Position numbers and translations under genes: made by a program. A model generated the notes under the pieces. It was not told the origin of the DNA and did not search any database. It saw only the letters and a program-made list of their open reading frames with translations. Positions 49,126-60,149 of a stretch of DNA of 64,000 nucleotides are shown piece by piece. The stretch is from Cyclospora cayetanensis (lineage: Eukaryota > Apicomplexa > Conoidasida > Eucoccidiorida > Eimeriidae), in the NCBI RefSeq assembly GCF_002999335.1, contig NW_020312107.1:27525-91524 (forward strand), given 5' to 3'. Numbering within the stretch: position 1 is the stretch's first letter; each line of letters starts with the position of its first letter.

Positions 49126-51638
49126 TTACTTACCTTTTCTCGCCGATGCCTGATTACCGGCTTTCGTGGTGGTTTTGGGAAGGCTTGGCGTGTGTGGCCT
49201 TGGTTTTGTTTCCAAGCCAGATCTTAAATTATCTAGATAAGCAGAAAAAAGAACCTTTTCACCTCCGGGCTGCTTAACCACAACGTTTCCGTCTTTCTGG
49301 AGCTCCATAGTAACTTCTTGCATGAAGCAGAGATAGGCACCAGGACCAAGCCTACAGATGTGGGTGGCAAGAGGTCGGTATTCAGGCTGTTCAAGCACAC
49401 GCGCGACACCCTGATCAACGACGTCACTTCGGACAACAGGGTACTGTGGGTTGAGCTGATCCAGTGATGGCTTGCAGGCATTCATAGACGCCCCCGGAAT
49501 TGAGGTAGGACTCTTTGATGAAGCCGATAGCAACTTCCCCGCAGATTGATCGGTCTTTGAGGTGCTCTGGTAGGCCATAGATGTAATTTGGGGCTGATTG
49601 GAAGAAGTTGCCCCTGGCCTAGATTTCGAGTCAGTTGAGGGACACTCTGGCGGAGAAGGGCGCACTAGAAAATCAGCATCCAAGGACCGAAGACTCTGTT
49701 CTAGGGGAATCCCTGGTATATCAGTAACTACACTAGATGGAATCTCCACAGGGACTGTTGAGTGACTATGTGGAGCAGAAGACTGCAGCGCCGCTGAACG
49801 TGAGTGGCAGCCCTCAGGTTCCTCCACAGCGGTAATAGCCTTGCGGATTCTTTCCATGGCCGATTGGCTTCGAAGAAGATCTTGTTTGACTGTAGCTAAC
49901 TTCTCACACTTGTCATTTAATGCCGCGCGACAGTATTCCTGTTGCATCCTCGTATCGAGTTCCAGCTTACGGCTCTTTGAAACTTCTGTGAGGTACGCGA
50001 CCTGACGCTCGGCGTCGCTTTTCCTTACTTGGGTCTCCAGGGCTTGCATATAAGCGTCTCTTGTCATCATACCCTTAAGTGCCTGCTGCAGTTGTGCATG
50101 GGCAGTCTTGAGATCGTCACTCAGGACTCGTACACGCTCCTCGAGTTGCCTTAGCAACGTGTCCCTACGCACTACTTCTCCATGTAGCTCCACGATCTTC
50201 TCATCTCGGCTTGCCACAGTTGCTTTGAACGCAGCGCATTGCTCAGCTGCCACCAGGAGCTCTTGTTCTGCCTCTTCTCGTTTAGTCTGTTCTCTTTGTA
50301 AGCGATCTTTCGCCCGAGCGGTGTAGTGCTCCAGCTCCCTTGTCTTCTGCTGTAAGTATGCCTCAACACGAGCTACTTTCATATCACGCTGGGAAAGCAA
50401 CTCTAGCAGCTCTGCTGCTTCTCGTCGTTTGTCAGTGAGCTTGTCGAATGTGTCCTGCTGTAAGTGATCGGCATCCGTTCGTTCTTGCCTCAGTGTCTTA
50501 ATTTCAGCTTCTGCCGCTCGCAGCTTTTCTCGCAGTTCAGCACTCCCTTGTACCATAGATATCGCCTGAACGCCCAGCTGCACGGCTGATGCTTCTTTCG
50601 TAGTTGGATCAACAGAATCCAGTGCAGCAGCCTGCCTCTCCTTTTGCAGAAGCAGCTCTATGAGCTCTTGCCTTTCATGACGAAGTACTTCAACTTGTTT
50701 CCTCATTGTAGTCAGTTCAACGGCTTGCTCTTGACCGTCCATTACGTCAATCCTGAGAAATAATGCCATAATAGATACACACTCTATTGAAATTTCATGC
50801 CATCACAGATTGATGATGCAGAACAAATATTCAAAGACCACTGCTTTTGTAAAGAATATCCGGTAAAACTTCGGGTGAAGATACTTTAGACGAACCCCTT
50901 TTCAGCTGCTTGCGATTTGCGCAATTCGTTCAACTTGGATGATAAATCCTGTATTTCTGCTTCTTTAAGCTCCAGCTGGGTGTCTCGAGTATTGAGCATT
51001 TTTTGAAGGCACCTTACTTCCTCTTGCCAGTCACGCTGGTACGATCCACCTGCGTCCTCTGACACCACAGCCACTGGAGATGTGGTCGCCCTAGGGAAAA
51101 TGGCTTCCTCCTTTATTTTGCCACGAGACTGCGTCCCTGCTTTGGGTACTTCCAGTGAGTGCACCACCCGTGGTTCAACGAGTTTCCCGGCACCACCGCG
51201 TGCTCCGTACGCATTGCTGATGTATGTTACGTCCACTGGCTCTTCAGAACTCAACGCATACTGTCCAGAAGTGAGCATTGGTGCATATGTTCTCTGATTT
51301 GTACCATTAGCTTCAATTAGGGAATTGCTTGAGACCATGCCCTGCCTTTGCGGTGCCCCAACGTAATTACAATGGTACATTGCGCTATGCGTTCCTGTGG
51401 GTGCTCCCGGGTGAAATGAAGATGACAAGGGATACACGGAATGCAGGCCAGGTGCCAAGGCAGCCCCGGTGTCGGCGTATAGCACAGGCCGCATAGTAGA
51501 CGTGAAAGGGAGGCGTTTTACAGCCTGGCGTCGACTAGATGGGCAGATGTCACCGCACCCTAGGATGGTCATCTGCAGACCAGCACCATCGACACAGCTA
51601 CCCAATATGTTGGCACATTGATTGAGTTCACATCGCAC
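49126..51638 (-). CDS. coiled-coil protein of unknown function
   Basis: The two exons, in transcript order, are about 51638-50896 and 50752-49126, joined in phase 2 across a GGG Gly codon. The first part is polar, then the chain enters a long coiled coil that crosses the junction. It runs from about 'EEVRCLQKMLNTRDTQLELK' through more than 300 residues of heptad-like Leu/Glu/Arg/Lys sequence (ERQELIELLLQKERQAAALD). A Ser/Pro-rich linker follows. The end has a compact strand-rich segment (THICRLGPGAYLCFMQEVTM, then NVVVKQPGGEKVLFSAYL) and a basic tail. This end segment resembles a short GAR/GAS2-like strand pattern only loosely. A cytoskeletal or pellicle role is a guess. The start is unclear: a small exon at 51778-51724 (MSGLSGAPYSGSANSHAP) has a good donor, but its phase does not match. 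Confidence 0.65.
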
Positions 51639-53602
51639 TTAGGTGACCCTTCAATAGCAACATTAATGTGAAGGGCTCATAGATCAGCTTAACGGGATAT
51701 AGGTGGCAGAACGTATTGCGTACCTGGTGCATGGGAATTTGCTGAGCCTGAATAGGGAGCTCCAGAAAGTCCACTCATAGAATGAAGTGCGATGATTCCT
51801 TTCCACCCAACCGTTGTTTGTTGTGGGCGCCAATGCACAATGAGCTTTTCTCATACCGATGACAAGTACATTCAATGAAGGGGAATAAAGGTTGCCTGCT
51901 AAATAATTCTAAGTCTATTAGCTCTTTAGCGCTTTCCAAAGCATGAGCAAAGCTTTCAGCTGGCCCTGTTTCTCCAGGCAATGTGCGCGATATCCACTTT
52001 CACCGTTTTCTCGAGTCTTGACTGTAGCGCTATGGTGCTAGAGACAAGGAACCAGCGGCAGTTGTAGCAATTCACTGAAAAGACGGAAGTAATACCATCA
52101 GATTCTTAAAATAAAGACCAGTTGAAATCACATGGGATTAATATGTTCTACCGACTTGGGAATAGGAACACGTGAGGAATGGCTTTGGAGCCGCTCGCTA
52201 GTCGTTCGCCAGTGCTGCAGTAGAACTCTACCGGAGTTCAACGAATAAGCAACACCTACATCAGTTTAGTCAATAAATTTCAAATAAGATAAACTTACTA
52301 TACCTACGAATCTTGTAACGCTATTCAGCTGTGCAGTGCTCGGGCTCTGGGAGCGTAGTCTTCTGGAGCAACTCAATCGGAGGACCCTAACACCTCGCCA
52401 GCCCGGCGACGGCATAAGTCTACTTAAGCTCCCCGGTTGCATGCACGATTGCTCATCAAGCTTCTATAATGCATCAAATGGCAAGATATGCCCTGTTTGG
52501 TACTCATTTGCCTGCAGAGTTGTCCATTGCATGTGCTCACTCATTGTAATATGTGTAATGACTGCAAGACCTAACTTCTTTAAGAGCATTGGTATTCCGC
52601 ACGCATTGTGAGCTTCCAGCTCGTGCCTGAAAGTCTGCAGTAATGAAATGGCATAAGCCACCTCACCGGGTCAGCGCAACGTTCCTAGGACCGCAATATC
52701 TGAACCTGGTTCCGGCGTAGGTCTTTGTACCAATCCCGGACGCGTGGTATGGCTGGCATTACTCTTTGCTGGATTCCACGCCTTGAGTGGATTGGTCGTA
52801 ACAGGAAGAGAGCGAAGCCACCAACAATCCAGCAAACTCGGTGCTGTGGTATCTGTGGAGCAGCCGTAGCTTCTAGCTTTAGACCTCGCCTTACTGCGAC
52901 GGGGTCAATGAGATGGGACCGGTATACGCCTCCCCGAGAGGATCGTTCTAGTTTCTAGAATGAATGAAACTTGCTCCCTCGACTGTCAATACACAAGCTA
53001 GTCCTAAAGCCTGTGCTTGAAAGCAGTACAGCAAATCGCTGCCGGTTGGGTTACCCAGACGTGTCTAGGTCGTTCACCGCCAAAATGTTGCCAAACTGCT
53101 GATCACCGGCACACTGCGGCATATTAATTATTCACCAGACTACTCGATACTACGCCACAACGCTTACGTGGATACAGCCCATTGTGCAGGACACGTCTTT
53201 ACCACCTTACACACTTTGTAAATTGAAAAACTTATTGGCATAAAAACAAAAGTTGCTCGGCGGGAGCTGGTGCACTCCTGCTAAGGCACCATATTGTTAA
53301 ACATTAATATATGGAATGCTCTCTTTTTCCTCGGACCAGGAGGAATGCGTCACAAATTCTTGAAGGGCAAGGAGATGGGCCTCAACTCTTGGAGCCCTTA
53401 GTATCTCCAGCTGTTACAAGAAGTAAGGATGTTTCCACCCTCAGAGGCTGTACGAGAGCTCCGCGTTGTATTCGGATGCCATACATTCAGCGGAGTCTCC
53501 GGTACACCCTTGTGCCTCGTCAGGTTTTGCTAGGCCGGAAAGGTCTTCGATGCGAAGTGCTATATCAGCTGAGATGCACGATGCACACGGCGTTTGGTTT
53601 AG
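51639..53602. other. intergenic, no gene seen
   Basis: It holds the 5' region of the coiled-coil gene and the 3' end of the next minus-strand gene. A plus-strand frame at 53311-53634 (107 codons) is Arg-rich and has no splice context. Nothing else stands out. Confidence 0.5.
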
Positions 53603-56600
53603 TCACGCAAGCGAGTGCAAGTTCAGTCGCGTGACAAAGTCAGACCTCTTTTGTGAGGGTTGTTTCGGGGGAGCCATACCTGGGCAGTGGTAGTCCGTAA
53701 GTCTGGAAGCAGCTTTGCCCAGGTCACGATGAGGAGTTTTATACGCTGCAGAGCAATGCACAGCGCCCCATGCAATTCGATATGTAGGCAGATACATGGC
53801 GTGGAACTCTTTACCTTTTGAACACTTGCTACTTGTTCCCCAATTCATGATCTCACCAGTGCCCTTTTTTAACATGCTCTTTTGAATCCTTTTGTTACGC
53901 TTCCACGGGCATTCAAGTTCTGGAAAATTCATATTCCACTGCGCCAGTACATCTTGTTTCTCCGAATCTGTCGGAGTCTTCTCATACTTTTTGAACAAAT
54001 CGACAAGGGACCCGTGCTTTGTACGAGATGAGCCTTTCCAAGCATGTACGCTGGCAAGGAAGGTGAATACATATTTGAGGTAAGCTTTATCCACAGCTTT
54101 AGCGCTTTTGCCAAAAGCTTGTGTAAGAACCTTAATTCCTTCATCTGAAAGCAACACCAAACTCAGTGCTACAGAGATAGCTATTCTGCTGAGGAGGTTT
54201 GAAATGCTTGAAATCATTTCCCTGTTATGCACATCGGAAGATGACGGTCTCAGTACTCATGCCCATTGAGCCAGTCGGTATGCCGACCTCACTTTGAAGA
54301 ATGATGCATTGGTAACTCTTCAATATATTTCCGGCAGCCGAGTCAATCAACATATCCATTGGCACCACAGCATGCTTCCCACACGCATCGGCAAGCTCTT
54401 GGGCTGCCCTCATTGGTAGTGACCAATCAGAAATGTCTAGGAAGCCCAAGTGTGCTGTCAGATACATCAGGCTAGCATCAACACCCTTTTTGATATCCGC
54501 AAAGGAGACCTCTAGTGAGCCGGCGTCCTGCTTGCTTGCCTTTAAAGCCCAGCCGTCTGGTACGGAAAACTTGTTCTTTGCGCAGCCAGCCTGAAATATT
54601 TCCGTTGCAATCTTTTTCTGATCGTGGCCTGACACATTGGAAAATGATACGCAGCAAACTAACTGCACCGACTCAGCGAGATGGCGATGGCACGACATAA
54701 AATGTACGTTTAATTGCAATTCGGAAGGCGCACCATTTTGGAAGACGAAGGAGGCAAAGAGTAGCCTAGCACTTTTGAAGGTGTCCGCCACAGTACGATG
54801 ATGTTTATGGCCTTCTTTATCCTCTTGTCGTGGTGCGGAACCATGCACCCACCATGTTACCAACATACGGGAGAGTTGATGCAGTTCCCCGCTGTTTTTG
54901 CACAACTCAGGGCTTGCTGCAAGTGTTTTCCTTCTGTGCTTGAATACATTTTTAAGCTTTTTGGCAACCCTTGCTTTGGTCTTCGAACGATCTGGTAGCT
55001 TAAGTAGTTGAGCGGCATCATCCACCACAGTCACACATGGCGTAAACAGGTTAATAAACTTTTGTGCCTTTGCTTTCAGATGCTTTGCTGCAGCCGCATA
55101 CTGCTTCTCCTTGAATGCACCATCTCCGGTAGCTTGTACCACTTTCTCCCACGGGAACGATTTGCTTTCCTCCAATTCAACCCGCAAAAAGCCAGCTGAA
55201 TGTTGGAAATACAAGGAAACAGCCATGCAGACAGGCGCGTCATTTAAAAGGTGAGTAATAGTGGAGCACAGCTACGAGTAGACCCAATACTAAGTAGGTT
55301 TCGGCCGGAACAATGAGTTAAGGGAAAAATTAATCGGCTGATGATTCAACATCAAGTGACTTACCAACTTGCAATGCTACTGAAGCGTATGGAGCATTGG
55401 TTGGAGGCAGTAGGTCTCCTTCAAATCCACAAGTTAGGACTTTGTAGATGGCACTGAATACATCGGAATCCTTTGCTAGGTTCCTCTGCTTTTTAGTATT
55501 TTCAAGCCCTGCCCCAGCATCACTCACATAACCGCGAATTTCTTCAAATATGCCGGAAGCCAAGAGCGCTGGGTTCAATAGTTCTGTTTCGGAAAGTCGT
55601 TTGGACACCCGGGCTGTGACCAGGAAATTTAAAGTGTTAACATTCACGTCGCCGCCAGTAATGAATGGTGGAAGTTGCGTAGTTACACTGAGCTGGCGCG
55701 CTTTGCTCTTCTGCTTTTTTCTTCCGTCCTCAAGAAAGCTTGTGGTTTGCGTGTCAGGTGATGCAGATGCAACCGCCGAAGCAGCGGTAGACTGCGAGCC
55801 CTGAATTTCACCTTCCTGTTCGTTGGGGTCGACCGATGATGCCAGGGCAGCAGACTCAGGACCACGCTGGCCAGCAGCTAGCAACTTTTCAGCTTGCTCC
55901 TCAGTAGAGACCAGGAGAAGCCTTGCCGCTTCCCATGCCGCTGCAACCCTTTTATCTAGCTCAATAATTTCCTTCCGTGAGTAATGTGTTGTCATGCGCA
56001 CCGCTGTATACAGAGGCAGCGCACCAAAGCTGTTGTGTGGATAAATAAAGGAGTGCTCCGTCTGAACCAGATATAGTTGAAAAATTAGAATCCGCATCAA
56101 TGTTCATGCAAATGCTTACCATCTCCGATCCTCAAATAGTGGTGACTGAGCTTGTATTTCTTCCGTTGCTTCTTCATATTCTTATTTAGCCATCCTTCTC
56201 TTAAAGATGCCTTCACTAAGCAAGTCTGATTACATTGCTTCATCAGGCTCTGTGGTATCAACTCTGCGAAACCATTCAAACTAATTGTCTGAAACTGAAT
56301 GATCACCTTGCTTTGAAGCTGCACTCCACGCAGCATTGCACGTGAACAATAATGACTTACCAGGATGAGCCTCGCTGGAACCATCGGTGAAACACACAGA
56401 TTCTATATTTTGGAGGTTCTGGTGAGCTTGTTGGCTGTATGCTGCACAGCAGCCAAAACCACATTGTACATCACATGTAAATTCACATTTTAACGAGCAA
56501 GTCAGGTGTACGAAACGGAGTTGCACTGCCCTTTGGTGAAACCATGCTTACAGGGGATCTGTTTCCGTGCTTCTCCAGTACTCCATAGCTCGCGACAACT

Positions 56601-56969
56601 GAGACCATCCATGGCAGCTGCATTGAGCCCAAGCTCAGTAAATGTACCAACCAAGCACTGCTCCTCCAGCGCGGTATTCTTGTCTAACGTATGCATTGGA
56701 GTCGCCCCTGGTGACAAAATGACCTTGGACACCGGATTTTCATGCGGCGACTGAACAACTGGGCTCATCAGCCTTGAGCCCACCGTTGACATTTCCAAGA
56801 GCCGCGCTAGAAGTAAGCTGTCTTGTGTCATGAGATTGGGGGTATTCAAAGATAAGCAAGCGGGGAAAGCGTGATGCTTTAGTATAATCTGTAAGATCTC
56901 AATCACTGCAGAATGATTGACAAACACAGGCATATTGCAGTCTACTGAGATGACCTGAAGAGTATTCAC
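53603..56969 (-). CDS. unknown protein, 3' part of a large minus-strand multi-exon region
   Basis: Consecutive protein-like blocks with plausible splice sites lie at about 56951-56502, 56490-56343, 56280-56116, 56060-55330, 55202-54225 and 54232-53603. One has clustered Cys (CDVQCGFGCCAAYSQQ). The fourth has an Ala/Ser-rich linker. The fifth is a mixed alpha/beta block with several Cys and His (HFMSCHRHLAESVQLVCCVS). The last begins with a hydrophobic segment (IAISVALSLVLL) and ends basic. The frame changes near 54225-54260 with no obvious intron. No family is recognised. It may be the C-terminal half of the gene at 57007-60149 or a separate gene; my exon limits are approximate. Confidence 0.5.
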
Positions 56970-57006
56970 ATGTTCATGGTAGTCTGTTTTTTCGGCAGGA
57001 CTGGAG

Positions 57007-60000
57007 TTAGTTTAGGGCATGTGGCTTGCTTTTCATTGATTCGAGGGCGCTGAACATGGGGTAGGTCCTAGAGATGTCCTTCCACCCTTTGCCAGTCTGC
57101 GCCGTATTTGTGTAAGGAATTAGGGGGGCTCCGAGCATCTTGCGTGCGTCAACGAGCAAGCGGAAAACTGCAAACAGGCAAATATATATGCAAGACAGTG
57201 TGTCTAACCTAATCATGAGTAAGTAGTGCATTGGTCCAAGAGCAAAGTGAACAACTGTATTTCTTCGTGCCCAAATATGAGTGGACTGACCATCGGAATT
57301 TTCGGCTAAGGCTTGCAAGAGGCTTCCGAGTTTTGCAGTCCGTCTCGCAGATTCCAGGGCCTCCCCGTACCCGTGATCGCTAGCGAACTCTAGAAACTTT
57401 GAAAAAATTACTGGATCTTCGCGCTCAAGATTCTTCCATTTGTTTGTTAATGTTGTGTCAACAAAACCAACTTCAACTGGAATCACAGTGCATTCAGCAA
57501 TAGTTACGAAATCATATGGTTTGAACACTTCTACGTAGTCCATCTGATATGAGGCACGGAAATTAATTGAGTTCATGGAATGGAGTGCTTTAAACTAACT
57601 TGGGTCTCCGGTGACAATGGTGTCTTTCAAGTCCACCGCATGGTCAATATCTTGGAGGGTGACTAGGTTATCGTTTACAGCGCTGACAGTGAAAACGCGC
57701 TCCCCCGCTTGCTTATACTTATCCAGCAGCTTAACCCTGTTTCCCGGTTTCACATTAGACGAAACGCCTGGAGAGGTAGCACCAATTTCGCAAACATGCC
57801 GACAGGTAGTGCAAGCTGCTCCGTGCACTCTGGGCTTGGCGAGAAGCTATTGCCTTTTATGCATTGACCATTGATAATTATAGCAGCTCACCATTCAATA
57901 AATTATTTTCCTTATTGCCTGTTGGGAAACAAGGACGCAGTCGACAGAAAAACCAATGACTGAGGCACTATGAGATTGCTCAGCACAGTAAGCGGTGTAA
58001 TTAAGCTGTTCTGCAGATACTAAGCTAGCTCACTTAAATAGTTTGTCGCATCATTGAACTCACCAGTAAGATGTACCAAGTCTGTAAGCACTTTTTGTGA
58101 TGCTGCGTATATCAGCAGACCCTGACGAATTGACTGAAGCTCGTGAAGAAAAGCCCAGCGTCCCTCCTGTGGAGGACTGTCAACAATCGTTTTAAAGCAA
58201 GAGACACCATCTGTTGTAGCTGTTTCGAGTGCTTCAAGTATCTCTTTCTTCTCGTTAAGCCCTGAGTGGCAGATTTGAATTCGACCGCAGCTCTCGGAAC
58301 ATGAAAACAATCTATATTCGGGCCAATGTGCCTTTGAGCTGTACAGCATAATTACACTGTTTTCCAGTTCAAAAACAAGGCTTGCCTTTTTCTATGCCTC
58401 TGGTGATAGCATAATCCACATCCTTGATTCTATCTTCAAGGTTTATATCGAATAGAGTTTCGATTTGGACTGAGGACAACAATGCAACCGAAGGTGGTCA
58501 CAGCTCACTCTTTCGCACTTCTTTAAAGTTGTCAAGAGGTCACTGCTTAAGTTTAGCTGTACTGGAATCTCTACGACCCCATGTGAATGCCAAAGAATAA
58601 CACTGGAATACTATTCATGAGCTGCAACGCTGCGAGCCACTACAGTTTTACGTTCTCGTTTCATTAGCATCATGGACTATTGAGAACTATCTGCGCTGAT
58701 CCATGTGTTATCAGTCAAGACTAAGGTAGTTGAGCACTAAGTCGTGGAACAAAAAACGCACCATCAGTACTCTCTCTTTTCAATGGCTTTTCCCTTGATT
58801 TTTCTGGAGGCGTAGACCGCTTCTTGCCTGCCCGTAGAATACAAAAAAAAGTTTTTGCTACCAGCCCATTATTTTATGACCGCCGCAGCGGCAGTTCCAC
58901 CGAGGTAGATGTTTGGCATGCCCTCACCTTCGTGGATTTTCTTGGCAGAGGTCCCCGCTTCCTCATCAACGGAATGTACAAGATGCTCTCTAGAAGTTCC
59001 TAAAGAGCTAAATTTACCAAATATCTTCCTTAAAAATCTGTTTTTCGTTTTACCCTTTTTGCTTTCTCCTTCAAACACCGACTTGGCTGGGGTTTGCTCT
59101 ACAAAAGCAATGCGTCAGAACAGCGCGAATCAGACGTTTTCTAAATTTTTGTGACAAAGACGTTGATTCATGTATCCGCACGAGATCTGAGTACCACTGA
59201 ATAAGGAGATAGCACGAAAATATCGGCACAGGCTTTGTCGGTGGCAAATAAAACATAAAGTGTGGCGCGTTTACAAGCCTGCATGAGCCACAAAGCTTCT
59301 GCAAGCTTCCCGTGCCCTAAAGCCACTTGGTGATGTCTTGCCATTCTTCTCGTAGCTTTCTTCTTCTGAGAAGCTTGGGTAGATAGCTGCACGCACGCAA
59401 TATATGGAAAAGTCTATTCTGGGGGGCAATCATGGTTTTATCAATTGTGTTCGCAGGCAACTATGTGATATACGCGGTGCAAGAAGGTAAACTTGTACCT
59501 GACAATCTTGAACCGTGAAAGGTCGAAGAGTCCGAATTCCCTAAGGGATTCCATGTGGATCTCGCTGCTTCTGCGACGGCGCTCGCTTCCGTTATTGCAG
59601 TTTCCGCCTTGGCAGCGGGGATGATGCATCCAATTAGCGCCAGCACCCGTAGCAGCACTTTTCCTGCCAAGAGATTAAAAGAGGAAGCAAAAGGCCAGGC
59701 TTTCAGGTACTGAGCTTTCTTAGCTCCAGGACCAGTTGACAAAGGGACTTCAGAATGCATCATTAGGCATAGTGTTGCACAGTACTGCGCAAACCGGAGT
59801 AAGAGGAAGGTGATCACTTGCATGAGTAATGATTACCCCATGGTGTTACTGTGTACCGCGACGATATTTCGGCGGCAGGCTTGTGAGCCCACAGGGTAGA
59901 CTGTGCCGGTACTTCGGTTTCCAACGGGGACCTGGCAGTCGAGGCCACGTAGAATCCGTTTTTGAAAGCTTTCGTAATCGGAACGAAGGGTTGTGAGGTA

Positions 60001-60149
60001 CTGGAACTAGTGCTCATTGTGTCTATCCTCTGAGATGTCGTTGTAGTCCTTATGAACTTCTGGGCTTTGCCTTGGGGAACGTGGACCAGCGTATTCTTGC
60101 GTGTGGAGCAAGGCAAGCGGGGGACGGGACGCTCTGCGTCCAAATCCAT
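57007..60149 (-). CDS. unknown protein with recessed signal-like segment, 5' part of the large minus-strand region
   Basis: The phase-consistent start, in transcript order, is 60149-59850, 59784-59499, 59098-58928, 58827-58762 and 58469-58386. The four joins in this chain are phase 0 once, then phase 1 three times. Less certain blocks follow at 58349-58020, 57828-57595 and 57564-57007. Exon 2 carries a hydrophobic segment (LLAGKVLLRVLALIGCII) ending PAAKAETA, a good signal-cleavage or membrane-anchor pattern but about 130 residues from the first Met. An internal Met (MMHSEVPLSTG) would put it nearer the start. Exons 3-4 are strongly Lys/Arg-rich (ESKKGKTKNRFLRKIFGKF). The layout suggests a secreted or membrane protein. 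No family is recognised, and whether it joins the 53603-56969 blocks is unknown. Confidence 0.5.

Noticed and set aside
58020..58349. Alternative frame through this block (GPNIDCFHVPRAAVEF)
   Set aside because: It fits the upstream phase but stops early. The longer frame (NEKKEILEALETATTDG) is more protein-like, so I list the block without a fixed join.
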